Below, in pieces: positions 26,092-34,940 of a stretch of 64,000 nucleotides of DNA. Source of the DNA: Natronorubrum texcoconense (GTDB lineage: Archaea > Halobacteriota > Halobacteria > Halobacteriales > Natrialbaceae); contig NZ_FNFE01000003.1 of assembly GCF_900100335.1 (NCBI RefSeq), positions 310,001-374,000 of the forward strand, given 5' to 3'. Under the pieces are notes generated by a model, which was given only the letters and a program-made list of their open reading frames with translations, was not told where the DNA came from and made no database searches. The translations under genes and the position numbers were made by a program. Within the stretch, counting starts at the first letter, position 1. Every line of letters begins with the position of its first letter.

Positions 26092-27080
26092 GTCCGCGCC
26101 TCCGCCGTATCCTCGTCGGAATCCGATCTACCGGATTCGTCGCCGTCTCGGCCGTCGCGTTCGGCACCGTTTCGCCCCTCGTTGTTCTTGCGGCTTTCGC
26201 TGTTTTCGCGGCTCTCGCTCGCGACCTCGAGGAAGATGTCCTCGAGCGTCGGCGTCTCCGTCTGGATGTCCGTGATCCGACCGCCGTCCCGTTCGACGGT
26301 TTCGCGGACGCTCTCCACGCCGGCCATATCCGCGACGACGTGACGGAACTCGTCGTCGATCGGGGCTCCGTTTCCGGCGTCGACCGTCGCGTAGACGTGG
26401 TACTCGGTGCCGCCGTGGGCCTTCCGAATCGCGTCGATGGTCCCGCGGGCGACGATCCGCCCGTCGTTCATGATGATGATCCGATCGCAGACGCTCTCGA
26501 CGTGAAAGAGATTGTGCGCGCTGAAGACGATCGTCTTCCCCTCGTCGCTCAACTCCTGGGTGAACTCGATGATGTAGTTGGTCGTCAGCGGGTCCAGCCC
26601 GGAGGCAGGTTCGTCGAAGATCAGCACGTCGGGGTCGTTCACCAGCGCCCGCGCGATGGCCACCTTGCGTTTCATCCCCTTCGACATGTTGCCGAGTCGG
26701 CGGTCGCGGTGTTCGAGATCGAGGCGCTCGAGCGTGCGGTCGATCCGGTCGCGAGCGACGGTTCGGGGGACGTCGTAGAGATCCGCGAAGAACTCGAGGT
26801 AGTCGGTCGCGGTCATCTCCTCGTACAGGGGAGATTCCTCGGGGAGAAAGCCGAGTCGGCGGGCCATCTCGGGGTCGCCGGGGGTGTGGCCGGCGACCAC
26901 GGCGGTGCCGGCGGTCGGCTCGATGAGTCCGGCGAGCATCTTCAGCGTCGTCGTCTTCCCCGCACCGTTGGGACCGACGACGCCGAAGACTTCGCCGCGC
27001 TCGATCGCAAACGAACTGCCGTCGACGGCGGTAAAGCCGCCGTACTCCTTGCGGAGGTCGTCCACTTCGAGTATCGCCAT
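26088..27080 (-). CDS. ABC transporter ATP-binding protein
   Basis: A 330-residue NatA/CcmA-type ATPase. Walker A is GPNGAGKT at 36-43, the Q-loop region is LGFLPEESPLYEEMTATDYL, the signature is NMSKGMKRKVAIARAL and Walker B is DVLIFDEPASGLDP. A C-terminal domain (about 225-290) is typical of ABC-2 exporters. Residues 290-330 are a highly charged Glu/Arg/Asn tail. It is the first gene of the exporter operon, overlapping the permease-PrsW gene by four bases (GTGA). The exported substrate is unknown; Na+ (Nat-like) or a lipid/peptide are options. Confidence 0.94.
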   Translation of the reverse strand: MAILEVDDLRKEYGGFTAVDGSSFAIERGEVFGVVGPNGAGKTTTLKMLAGLIEPTAGTAVVAGHTPGDPEMARRLGFLPEESPLYEEMTATDYLEFFADLYDVPRTVARDRIDRTLERLDLEHRDRRLGNMSKGMKRKVAIARALVNDPDVLIFDEPASGLDPLTTNYIIEFTQELSDEGKTIVFSAHNLFHVESVCDRIIIMNDGRIVARGTIDAIRKAHGGTEYHVYATVDAGNGAPIDDEFRHVVADMAGVESVRETVERDGGRITDIQTETPTLEDIFLEVASESRENSESRKNNEGRNGAERDGRDGDESGRSDSDEDTAEART

Positions 27081-27288
27081 TCGTTACTCGAGCGTCGAAG
27101 AGGCGTCAGTAAAGTGTAGCGGCTAGTGACGGTCTCCGGTATCGGTAGGTGGGGAACGGTTCCGGCGGTTGGATCGACTCCCGCCAGTTATCGACGCCGA
27201 TCGCCGCCGAACGGAGCCCCAAGACGTCTCGGGCACTCGAGTCGCCTGCCAAACCTCCATACCCCGTGACACCGTACCCTCTGGATAC

Positions 27289-27693
27289 ATGACCCGCCTC
27301 CGGACTGCACACACCCCGGACGGTCGCCGCCTCGAGGCCTCGCACGTCCTCGAGGCCCCCGCAGCGGACGCCTGGGAGCTACTGGTCGACACCACACGGT
27401 GGCCCGAGTGGTCGCCGCTCGTCAACGGCGTCGAGTCGACCGACCGGCGGCTTCGTTCGGGGACCACCGGTCGCGTACGGGTCTCGGGTGTCTGGCTCTC
27501 GTTCCGAATCACCGACTGTTCGGATCGACGGTGGGCGTGGCGGATCTCCGGGCTTCCGATCGCGGCCCACCGGGTCGACGACCTCGAGGGCAGCCGGTGT
27601 CGAATCGTCTTCGAGCTTCCGCTACACGCCGTCGGCTCAGTCCCGGTCTGTCTGCGCGCGCTCGAGCGACTCGAAGCGTTGCTCGTCGAGTAG
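27289..27693 (+). CDS. SRPBCC (polyketide cyclase-like) family protein
   Basis: A 134-residue START/Bet v 1-fold protein. ASHVLEAPAADAWELLVDTT followed by RWPEWSPLVNGV is the family opening (strand, helix, the W-P-E-W motif). It continues with strands GTTGRVRVSG and CRIVFELPL and a final helix RALERLEALL. The ATG at 27289 is used because the fold begins right after it; an upstream frame extension is unconserved. Such proteins bind small hydrophobic ligands. No partner gene is apparent. Confidence 0.8.
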   Translation: MTRLRTAHTPDGRRLEASHVLEAPAADAWELLVDTTRWPEWSPLVNGVESTDRRLRSGTTGRVRVSGVWLSFRITDCSDRRWAWRISGLPIAAHRVDDLEGSRCRIVFELPLHAVGSVPVCLRALERLEALLVE

Positions 27694-27789
27694 GACGCGT
27701 CTCGGTCGTCGCTGTATTTCGATGTTCGATTCGGTAGGTCCCTGGTCCCTATGCGAGTACAACAACTGTTCAAGTTCGCGCGTGGTAGT

Positions 27790-27960
27790 TCACGTGAGGC
27801 CCCACACCACACCGAGAAAGATACCGAGAACCATACCGAATGTAATACCTATCGTAATATCACCCAGTGCAAGTCCAAGAGCGGCTCCTAGTAGCGGTCC
27901 GAACGCAATCCCCAAGGCCATCTTATTCAAATCTATTTGGTCGTCTTCTTCGTCAGACAC
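27790..27960 (-). CDS. 56-residue glycine-rich membrane protein (small ORF)
   Basis: Read directly from the gap: a GTG start, VSDEEDDQIDLNKMALGIAF, then GPLLGAALGLALGDITIGIT and FGMVLGIFLGVVWGLT. The N-terminus is acidic; two short glycine-zipper-like hydrophobic helices follow. A TTTATTTC box about 30 bases before the GTG supports a leaderless transcript. The local DNA is less GC-rich than its neighbours. Glycine-zipper small proteins can be transporter accessory or toxin-like; nothing here decides. Confidence 0.6.
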   Translation of the reverse strand: MSDEEDDQIDLNKMALGIAFGPLLGAALGLALGDITIGITFGMVLGIFLGVVWGLT

Positions 27961-28085
27961 GTGCTGTCTTTGGACTTCCGGTGAAATAAACCCAGAGATC
28001 TAGTGGCACGTGAGTTCCCACACTGGCCGCAAGGATTCAGATTGCTCCGAATCGAGTGCGATTCGCTACCGCTATCCGGCATCCA

Positions 28086-28754
28086 TTACGGCGGCCGCTC
28101 GAGCCCGAACCGGTCGTCGGTTCGCGTGTACAAACTCCCCGCCAGCCGACCGACCGCGTCGACGTCGTTCACGTCGATCTTCCCATCAGTAGTCACCGAC
28201 TCGTCCAGATGGACGTACCGGACGTCGCCCAGCACGAGCGTCGAGCCGCCGACATCGAGCAGCTCTCGGAGGGTGCACTCGAAGGCGATCTTCGCGTCAG
28301 CGACTCGAGGAACGTCGACCACGGACGAGGCGGCGCGGTCGATGTCCGCGTGGTCGAACTCGCTCTCGCCCGCCGGCAAACTCGCGCTGGTCTCGTTCAT
28401 CGCCTCCTCGAGGCCGTCGGTGACGATATTGACGACGAACTCGCCCGATTCGCGGGCGTTTCGCGGGGTATCCTTGAGGCCCTCCGGACCGTCGACCGGC
28501 GCAAAGAGCAAGACCGGCGGGTCGACCGATGCCACGGTGAAGAAACTGTACGGTGCGAGGTTGTCAACGCCGTCGGCGCTGCGGGTGCTCACCCACGCGA
28601 TGGGACGCGGGACGACCGCACTCGAGAGCACGCGATAGAGCGATCCCGGGTGCGTGTCGGGATCGATCTCGAGGGAGTTCGTGCGGTCGTTCGGTTCGGT
28701 CCCGCCGTCGGTAGCGTCCGGTTCGATCTCGTCTGTCGGAGGTGAGTCTGTCAT
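28086..28754 (-). CDS. Flavin reductase family protein (FMN-binding)
   Basis: A 222-residue flavin-reductase-like split-barrel protein. After an acidic 28-residue N-terminus it has SLYRVLSSAVVPRPIAWVST, then NLAPYSFFTVASVDPPVLLF, the FMN-binding face, then KDTPRNARESGEFVVNIV and a late FECTLRELLDVG. It is divergent from an HxlR regulator, with a palindrome-rich gap of 108 bases, so redox-responsive control is likely. It could reduce free FMN or act with FMN bound; both occur in this family. Confidence 0.86.
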   Translation of the reverse strand: MTDSPPTDEIEPDATDGGTEPNDRTNSLEIDPDTHPGSLYRVLSSAVVPRPIAWVSTRSADGVDNLAPYSFFTVASVDPPVLLFAPVDGPEGLKDTPRNARESGEFVVNIVTDGLEEAMNETSASLPAGESEFDHADIDRAASSVVDVPRVADAKIAFECTLRELLDVGGSTLVLGDVRYVHLDESVTTDGKIDVNDVDAVGRLAGSLYTRTDDRFGLERPP

Positions 28755-28770
28755 GTGTGTGAGCGCGCGT

Positions 28771-28842
28771 TCGGTCCGTACCGAGGCCACTAACGCCGTG
28801 TTAGCTGGTTCGGACCCGAACTGCTAAAACGGTTCGTACCGT
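28771..28842. promoter_or_regulatory. Palindrome-rich divergent control region
   Basis: Four palindromes lie within 72 bases: TCGGTCCGTACCGA (28771-28784), CTAACGCCGTGTTAG (28790-28804), GTTCGGACCCGAAC (28808-28821) and ACGGTTCGTACCGT (28829-28842). The first and last share CGGT-YCGT-ACCG and look like two copies of one operator, one beside each divergent start. Confidence 0.6.
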
Positions 28843-28862
28843 AGCCAGCGTAGATTCAATCG

Positions 28863-29252
28863 ATGTCTTCCCAACAGCCCCACACACAGGAGGAACAATC
28901 CCCGTCCCGCGACGACCAGTCGCCTTCCAACGACGGTCAGCCCAACGCCTGCCCCGTCATCGAATCGCTCGAGCAGATCGGCTCCCAGTGGCGACTGGCC
29001 GTCCTCCACGAACTCCTCGAGGGCGAACAGCGGTTCAACGAACTCAAGCGCTCGACCGAGGCGAACGCGCGCACCCTCTCGCGCGTGCTCGACGACCTCG
29101 GCGAGATGGGCTTTGTCGAACGCCGAATCGAGGAGGACGCCCCCATCGCAACCTACTACAGTTTGACGGACAAGGGACGGTCCCTCGAACCCGTCTTCGA
29201 CGAAATCGAGTGCTGGGCTGGCTCGTGGCTCGACGAGGAATTCGAGGGCTGA
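28863..29252 (+). CDS. HxlR family winged-helix regulator
   Basis: A 129-residue regulator. The first 27 residues are Gln/Ser/Asp-rich. The HxlR domain begins at ACPVIESLEQIGSQWRLAVL with its conserved Cys, followed by HELLEGEQRFNELKR, the recognition region EANARTLSRVLDDLGEMGFV and the wing TYYSLTDKGRSLEPVF. HxlR proteins commonly respond to aldehydes, quinones or oxidants through the N-terminal Cys. Its divergent partner is a flavin reductase, and the palindromes between them are likely its operators. Confidence 0.9.
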   Translation: MSSQQPHTQEEQSPSRDDQSPSNDGQPNACPVIESLEQIGSQWRLAVLHELLEGEQRFNELKRSTEANARTLSRVLDDLGEMGFVERRIEEDAPIATYYSLTDKGRSLEPVFDEIECWAGSWLDEEFEG

Positions 29253-29833
29253 ATCGGTACTGTGGGCGACTCGAGTCCGAACTGTCGCTCTGATACGTCT
29301 CAGTCGAAGACTGGTTGACACACTCTGGGGTTCGTACAGATACGCTTCGAATCGCGCCGAAAGTGCAAACCACGTGCGGTGGCGCGCGCTGTGCTGTGGT
29401 GAACCGACGGTGAACCGCAGCACAACACCGTGCGAGGTCTTCGCGAGTAACACGAGCGAACGGCTCGGAAGGCGCGTTGCGTCTTCCGTTGGATGAGCGA
29501 GTGAAGTGAGCGAATCGGCTGGGGAGGACGTGGGAATCCTTGGATCCACGAATCGTGAGTCGAGGGTAGCAGCCGGTGTCGAATAGTGCGAACAGGCAGC
29601 ATGTCTTGCACTCCTGGCGGCTAGGAGCGCCACGTCCTCCCCAACCGACTCGTTCGTTCCCTCCGGTCACTCACTCATCCCTCGCACGATCCGTCGGCAC
29701 GCTCTCACCATCGCTCGAGCGCGTCTCCAGCGCGCGCCACCGCGCGTGATCCGCCCCACGAGCGGACGGACGAACGATACACGAACGTGCACATAGAAAC
29801 CCCTTTACTACCCGACTTCCATCACCGACATGA
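29253..29833. other. Gene-free gap containing a palindrome-rich segment
   Basis: There is no credible protein in these 581 bases. The core is a 23-bp inverted repeat, arms 29511-29533 and 29630-29652, with two transitions, enclosing smaller hairpins (CTCCT/AGGAG, AGTGC/GCACT, CACGA/TCGTG). Upstream are two further stems: TGTGCTGTGGT (29390-29400) with ACCGCAGCACA (29414-29424), and CGGAAGGCGC (29466-29475) with GCGTCTTCCG (29479-29488). It may be a structured RNA or the remnant of a small mobile element. The purL promoter lies at the right end. Confidence 0.55.
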
Positions 29834-32017
29834 ATGAGTCTTGCCGATTCGGACCGCGAACTCGTCGTCGAAGAGTTGGAGCGAGAGCCGACTCCAGCCG
29901 AGGCGGCGCTGTTCGAGAACCTCTGGAGCGAACACTGCGCGTACCGCTCCTCGAGACCGCTGCTCTCGGCCTTCGACAGCGAGGGCGAGCAGGTCGTCAT
30001 CGGGCCGGGTGACGACGCGGCGGTCGTCGCGCTGCCCGGAAGCGAGGACGGCGGCGACGAGGAGGGGTCGACCTACATCACGATGGGGATCGAGAGCCAC
30101 AACCACCCCTCCTACGTCGATCCGTTCGACGGGGCCGCCACGGGCGTCGGCGGCATCGTCCGCGACACCCTCTCGATGGGTGCCTACCCCATCGCGCTGG
30201 CGGACTCGCTGTACTTCGGCGAGTTCGACGACGAGCACTCGAAGTACCTCTTCGAAGGCGTCGTCGAGGGGATCAGCCACTACGGCAACTGTATCGGCGT
30301 CCCGACGGTCGCCGGCAGCGTCGACTTCCACCCCGACTACGAGGGCAACCCCCTCGTGAACGTCGCCTGCGTCGGCCTGACGAACGAGGAGCGACTCGTC
30401 ACCGCCGTCGCACAGGAGCCCGGAAACAAGCTCGTCCTCGTCGGCAACGGCACCGGCCGCGACGGGCTGGGCGGCGCCTCCTTCGCCAGCGAAGACCTCG
30501 CGGAGGATGCCGAAACCGAGGACCGACCCGCGGTCCAGGTCGGCGACCCCTACGCCGAAAAGCTGCTCATCGAGGCCAACGAGCAACTCGTCGACGAGGG
30601 CCTGATCGAGTCCGCTCGAGACCTCGGCGCCGCCGGCCTCGGCGGTGCCTCGAGCGAACTCGTCGCCAAGGGCGGTCTCGGCGCCCACATCGAACTCGAG
30701 CGCGTCCACCAGCGCGAGCCGAGCATGAACGCCTTGGAGATCCTGCTCGCCGAATCGCAGGAGCGGATGTGTTACGAGGTCGAACCCGAGAACGTCGATC
30801 GCGTCGCGGAAATCGCCGAGCGATTCGATCTCGGCTGTTCGGTCATCGGCGAGGTCACCGAGCAGAACTACACCTGCACGTTCGAGGGCGAGACGGTCGT
30901 CGACGTCGACGCCTACTTCCTCGGCGAGGGCGCTCCGATGAACGACCTCGAGAGCGAGGAGCCGGCCCAACCCGAGACCGACCTCCCCGACGCAGATCTC
31001 GAGAACGCCTTCGAGACCGTCGTCTCGAGTCCGAACACCGCTTCGAAGCGGTGGGTCTACCGGCAGTACGACCACGAGGTCGGCGTCCGAACGAGCGTCG
31101 GGCCGGGCGACGACGCGGCGATTATCGCCATTAGGGAGGCCGAGCAAGGGCTCGCGATTTCGTCGGGTGCGGCGCCGAACTGGACTACCGTCGCGCCCTA
31201 CGAGGGGGCGAAAGCGATCGCCCTCGAGAACGCGACGAACGTCGCGGCCAAGGGCGCGACGCCGCTCGCGGCGGTCGACTGCCTCAACGGCGGCAACCCC
31301 GAAAAGCCGGACGTCTACGGCGGCTTCAAGGGAATCGTCGACGGTCTCGCCGACATGTGCGAGACGCTCTCGGCCCCGGTCGTCGGCGGCAACGTCTCGC
31401 TGTACAACGACTCCGTTACCGGGCCGATCCCGCCGACGCCGACGCTCGCGATGGTCGGCACCAAGGCGGGGTACGACGCCCCGCCGCTGTCGGTCGCCCC
31501 CGACTCCGACAGCGCGCTCTTGCTCGTTGGCGATCTCGGCCTCGAGAGCGGTGAGGCCCGTCTCGGCGGCTCCGAGTACCTCGCTCGCCACGGTGGCAGC
31601 GACGTATTCCCCGAACTCCCCGCCGATCCCGCGGCCGTCGTCGAGACGCTCGCCGACGTGGCGACCGACGACACCACGCTCGCGGTCCACGACGTCAGCC
31701 ACGGCGGTCTCGCCGTCTCGCTGGCCGAGATGGTCACCGAAAACGCTGGACTCGACGTCTCGCTCCCGGTCGCAGACGACGCGGACGACGAGGCAGTCGC
31801 TGCAGCCCTCTTCCACGAACAGCCCGGTCGCGCGTTGATCCAGACCGACGCTCCCGATGCCGTCAGCGCGGCGTTCGACGGCGTCGCACCGGTCGTCGAA
31901 CTCGGCTCGGCGACCGGCGACGGCACGCTCGCGCTTACCGTCGGCAATCGAACGATCGTAACGGATGCAGGCGAGATTCGAGCGCATCGAGCGACGATCG
32001 AACGAGAACTCGAGTAG
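29834..32017 (+). CDS. purL: Phosphoribosylformylglycinamidine synthase subunit PurL
   Basis: A 727-residue purine biosynthesis enzyme. It uses ATP and ammonia (from PurQ) to turn FGAR into [24 protein letters not shown] is the N-terminal signature with the catalytic His. [16 protein letters not shown] is the ATP-binding AIRS-type strand, and [20 protein letters not shown] with [16 protein letters not shown] is the metal/substrate loop. A second AIRS-like half begins near 400 ([14 protein letters not shown]). Length and order are those of small PurL. PurS and PurQ are not in the window. Confidence 0.97.
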   Translation: MSLADSDRELVVEELEREPTPAEAALFENLWSEHCAYRSSRPLLSAFDSEGEQVVIGPGDDAAVVALPGSEDGGDEEGSTYITMGIESHNHPSYVDPFDGAATGVGGIVRDTLSMGAYPIALADSLYFGEFDDEHSKYLFEGVVEGISHYGNCIGVPTVAGSVDFHPDYEGNPLVNVACVGLTNEERLVTAVAQEPGNKLVLVGNGTGRDGLGGASFASEDLAEDAETEDRPAVQVGDPYAEKLLIEANEQLVDEGLIESARDLGAAGLGGASSELVAKGGLGAHIELERVHQREPSMNALEILLAESQERMCYEVEPENVDRVAEIAERFDLGCSVIGEVTEQNYTCTFEGETVVDVDAYFLGEGAPMNDLESEEPAQPETDLPDADLENAFETVVSSPNTASKRWVYRQYDHEVGVRTSVGPGDDAAIIAIREAEQGLAISSGAAPNWTTVAPYEGAKAIALENATNVAAKGATPLAAVDCLNGGNPEKPDVYGGFKGIVDGLADMCETLSAPVVGGNVSLYNDSVTGPIPPTPTLAMVGTKAGYDAPPLSVAPDSDSALLLVGDLGLESGEARLGGSEYLARHGGSDVFPELPADPAAVVETLADVATDDTTLAVHDVSHGGLAVSLAEMVTENAGLDVSLPVADDADDEAVAAALFHEQPGRALIQTDAPDAVSAAFDGVAPVVELGSATGDGTLALTVGNRTIVTDAGEIRAHRATIERELE

Positions 32018-32132
32018 TCGACAGCTTCTCGGACGATCATCCATCGAATCGGCACTTATCTGACGCCCGATATCTTGATATACCCGTGGTACGATTCCTC
32101 CAACGAACTGAGAGACCGGAGGACACTGTTCG

Positions 32133-32726
32133 ATGGCCACTACCACCCCGTCCGTCCTAATCGTCGAAGACGAACCGGACCTCGCGGATCTCTACGCCGC
32201 CTGGCTCGGGGAGTCGTGCGACATCGAGACGGCCTACGACGGCGAGACGGCACTGAACGCCATCGACGACAGTATCGACATCGTCCTGCTCGATCGACGC
32301 ATGCCCGGGCTCTCCGGAGATCGTATTCTCACGACCATTCGTGACCGCGGTCTCGACTGTCGGGTCGCGATGGTAACGGCCGTCGAACCGGACTTCGACA
32401 TCATCGGCATGGGGTTCGACGACTACCTCGTCAAGCCCGTCTCGAAGGAGGAACTGGTCCGAATCGTCGAGCAGTTACAGCTTCGATCGAGCTACGACGA
32501 ACAGCTCCAGGAGTTCTTCGCGCTCGCCTCGAAGAAGGCGCTGCTCGACGCCGAGAAAACCGATGCCGAACTGAAGTCGAGCCAGGAGTACGCCCGACTG
32601 CAAGACCGGATCGCGGTGCTCCGCGTCGAGGTCGACGAGACGATGTCGGAACTGCTCCAGCAGGACGGCTACCGACAGCTCTGTCGGGACCTCACCCGGG
32701 ACTCGATTCTACAGGAGTCGGGCTGA
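32133..32726 (+). CDS. HalX-type response regulator
   Basis: A 197-residue two-component response regulator. Residues 5-120 are a receiver domain with the acidic pair Glu12/Asp13, phospho-acceptor Asp54 (IDIVLLDRRMPG) and the Lys in DDYLVKPVS. Residues 125-190 are a helical HalX-type output domain (LDAEKTDAELKSSQEYARLQ). It has no DNA-binding helix of a known class, as usual for HalX. Its 3' end is itself copy one of the 39-bp repeat, and it converges with a degenerate sensor kinase gene. Confidence 0.9.
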   Translation: MATTTPSVLIVEDEPDLADLYAAWLGESCDIETAYDGETALNAIDDSIDIVLLDRRMPGLSGDRILTTIRDRGLDCRVAMVTAVEPDFDIIGMGFDDYLVKPVSKEELVRIVEQLQLRSSYDEQLQEFFALASKKALLDAEKTDAELKSSQEYARLQDRIAVLRVEVDETMSELLQQDGYRQLCRDLTRDSILQESG

Positions 32727-32844
32727 TCTGTCACCCGGGACTCGATTCTACAGGAGTCGGGCTGATCTGTCACCCGGGACTCGATTCTACAGGAGTCGGG
32801 CTGATCTGTCAGCCGGAACTCGACTCTACAGGAGTCGAACTGAC
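32701..32844 (+). repeat. Four 39-bp tandem terminator-like hairpins
   Basis: Repeats with a constant 39-base step start ACTCGATTCT at 32701, 32740 and 32779, and ACTCGACTCT at 32818. The first overlaps the last codons and stop of the response regulator. Each forms a hairpin: CTCGATTC, loop TACAG, GAGTCGGG in copies 1-3, and TCGACTC/GAGTCGA in copy 4. Copy 4's differences turn G-U pairs into Watson-Crick pairs. The array fills the space between convergent genes. Confidence 0.85.
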
Positions 32845-32847
32845 GCG

Positions 32848-34773
32848 TTAGCTGGAACCCGTTGACTCGCGCTCGAGCGTCGTTACGTCGCGGACCTCGA
32901 GTCGCGTGCCGCCGTTGGTTCCGTTGTCGACCGTCAACGACCAGTCGTGGGCTTCGGCGATCGCTCTGACGAGCGCCAGCCCTAGCCCGTCGATGTTCGT
33001 CTCGACGCCGGCACTCGCGTCGCCGTCGTCGGTCGTGATGTCGAGCACTCGGTCGTGAGCGGTCGGCGGGATTTCGGTCGCGTCGTCCAACAGGAAAAAG
33101 CCCCGCGAGCGGTCGCTCGTGCCGAAGCCGACGAGGCCAACCTGAATCGTCACCTCGCCGTCGGCGCGGGCCGCGGCGTCGTCGAACGCCGTCTCGAGGA
33201 GGTGGACGAACCGATCGGCGTCGGCTCTGAGCGTCGCCGACTGCTCGACCACGACGCGTTCGCTGTCCAGTCGCGATCGATCGAGGGCGTCCTCGATCGC
33301 CGACTCGAGATCGATCCGGCTCCGAGGACCGACGGCCGACGCGTTCCGGGCGAACTCACGGATATCGTCGACGAGCCGTTCGGTGCGGTCCAGCGTCGCT
33401 TCGACCGAGTCCTCCGCGAGCGGGAACTCCCAGTTCTCCGCCGTCTCTCCGCGAGCGGCCGACGTCTCGCCGCCCTCGGCCTCGAGCGCGTCCGCGAGCG
33501 ACGACAGCTGCGCTTTCAGATCGCTCGAGAGGACGTCGGCGACGGACTCGAGTCGCTCGGTCTGGCGCTCGAGTTCGGCGGTCCGCTCCCGGAGCACCTG
33601 CTCGCGGTCGGCCCGGTCGAGCGCCGCCCGGGTGTTCTCGACCAGCGTCGAGATGAGGTCGACGTCGGTCTCGTCGAACTGGTGGGCGTCGAACGAGCCG
33701 GTCATGAGGACGCCGTGGGTGCCGATCGGGGCGATGATCTCCGACCGGATCGGCGTCTCGGGGTTGTAGATGTCGTCGACCGTCTCGAGGTCGTCGAACC
33801 GCGCGACGTCACCCGACTCGAACGTATCCCAGACGAGGCCCTCGCCGGGGTAGAATCGCGGGAGGCCGCCGAACTCGTCGTGTGCGCCGGCGGTTCCGGC
33901 GACCGGCTCGAGGTAGCCCTGTTCTTCCTCGAGCAGCCAGACCCCGCTGATCGGGAGATCGAGCAGGTCGCTGCCGGCGTGGACGGCGATCGCACAGATC
34001 TCTTCGGGGTCGTCGGACTCGAGCAACCACCGGGTAATCTCGTGGAGTGAGGTGACGACCCGTTCGTGCTCGCGCTGGTCGGTCACGTCGCGGACGACGG
34101 CGGCGACGGTCGCGAGGTCGTCCTCGATCGGGACGAACCGGAACTCGCCGATTCGGTCGGTTCCGTTGGCGTCGGTGAACGGTAACTCGAGCTGTCGCTC
34201 GGCGGCGTTGCCGACGTCGACGTCGGTGATCGCTCGCCCGATCTCGACGGCGTGCTCGTCGGAAATCCCGGCCCGACTGGTGAGCACTTCGACGTGCTCG
34301 CCGACGAACTCCCGTCGGTCGGCGTCGAGTACGTCCTCGAGAGCGCCGTTGACGGTGACGATCTCCCGGTTGCGATCGAGCGTGATTACGGCGTCTTGAA
34401 CGGCTTCGACGACCGCCGCGTGCTGGGCGAGCGTCGTCTCCTGGGATTTTCGCTCGGTGACGTCGCGCATGTACACCGAGAGACCGCTTTCGGAGGGGTA
34501 GGCGCGGGCTTCGAACCAGGTCTCGAGGTGGGCGTGGTACACCTCGAAGGAGACGGAGACCTGTTCGTCCATGGCGCGGTGGAACCGGTCGGGAAACTGG
34601 GTTTCGACGGTTTGGGGGAACTCGTCCCACATGACGCGACCGATCAGCTCCGCCCGAGAGCGCTTCAGCAGGGTCTCTGCGCGCTCGTTGAGGTAGGTAA
34701 ACCGGAAGTCCGTATCGAGCGCGAAGAAGGCGTCGGTGACCCGATCGGCGATCGGGACGGATCGCAGCGTCAC
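32848..34773 (-). CDS. PAS-PAS-GAF sensor with degenerate histidine-kinase core
   Basis: About 641 residues from a GTG at 34773 (a TTG at 34788 is also open). The order is PAS (10-107, VTDAFFALDTDFRFTYLNER), PAS (115-235), GAF (240-390), kinase-like region (400-641). The H-box position reads ESVADVLSSDLKAQLSSL with Ser where His is required. The N-box reads LLETAFDDAAARA without Asn, and the G1 box is DDATEIP instead of D-N-G-P-G-I. The G2-like GLGLALVRAIAEAHDW is kept. It is cytoplasmic. It probably senses and binds but does not autophosphorylate. Confidence 0.82.
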   Translation of the reverse strand: MTLRSVPIADRVTDAFFALDTDFRFTYLNERAETLLKRSRAELIGRVMWDEFPQTVETQFPDRFHRAMDEQVSVSFEVYHAHLETWFEARAYPSESGLSVYMRDVTERKSQETTLAQHAAVVEAVQDAVITLDRNREIVTVNGALEDVLDADRREFVGEHVEVLTSRAGISDEHAVEIGRAITDVDVGNAAERQLELPFTDANGTDRIGEFRFVPIEDDLATVAAVVRDVTDQREHERVVTSLHEITRWLLESDDPEEICAIAVHAGSDLLDLPISGVWLLEEEQGYLEPVAGTAGAHDEFGGLPRFYPGEGLVWDTFESGDVARFDDLETVDDIYNPETPIRSEIIAPIGTHGVLMTGSFDAHQFDETDVDLISTLVENTRAALDRADREQVLRERTAELERQTERLESVADVLSSDLKAQLSSLADALEAEGGETSAARGETAENWEFPLAEDSVEATLDRTERLVDDIREFARNASAVGPRSRIDLESAIEDALDRSRLDSERVVVEQSATLRADADRFVHLLETAFDDAAARADGEVTIQVGLVGFGTSDRSRGFFLLDDATEIPPTAHDRVLDITTDDGDASAGVETNIDGLGLALVRAIAEAHDWSLTVDNGTNGGTRLEVRDVTTLERESTGSS

Positions 34774-34940
34774 GGCTCCACACCCCAATCGTCGCTCGAG
34801 ATCGCGGTCGCGAGCGGATCCCCCCGGAGCCGACCGACTCGCACTGTCGCTGTGTTCATCGAGAGCTAGCTACGACGTACTTTGCAGGGCGGCTATTTCA
34901 GTGTCGTGGCTGATCGGCCGACAGAGCCGGCCGTCGCCGA

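Noticed and set aside
28824-29633. 269-codon minus frame covering HxlR and the gap
   Set aside because: It runs antisense through the HxlR gene and through palindromic DNA; composition is Ser/Arg-rich without a domain.
29511-29652. RNase P RNA or SRP RNA
   Set aside because: I could not find the conserved GAGGAAAGUC/ACAGAA core of RNase P RNA or the GGAAG/AGCA tetraloop motif of SRP helix 8 on either strand.
29822-32146. 774-codon open frame antisense to purL
   Set aside because: It mirrors purL exactly, is Val/Arg/Asp-rich in the way GC-rich antisense frames are, and has no recognisable domain.
32701-32844. CRISPR array
   Set aside because: The 39-bp units abut one another with no variable spacers and begin inside a gene end; no cas gene is present.
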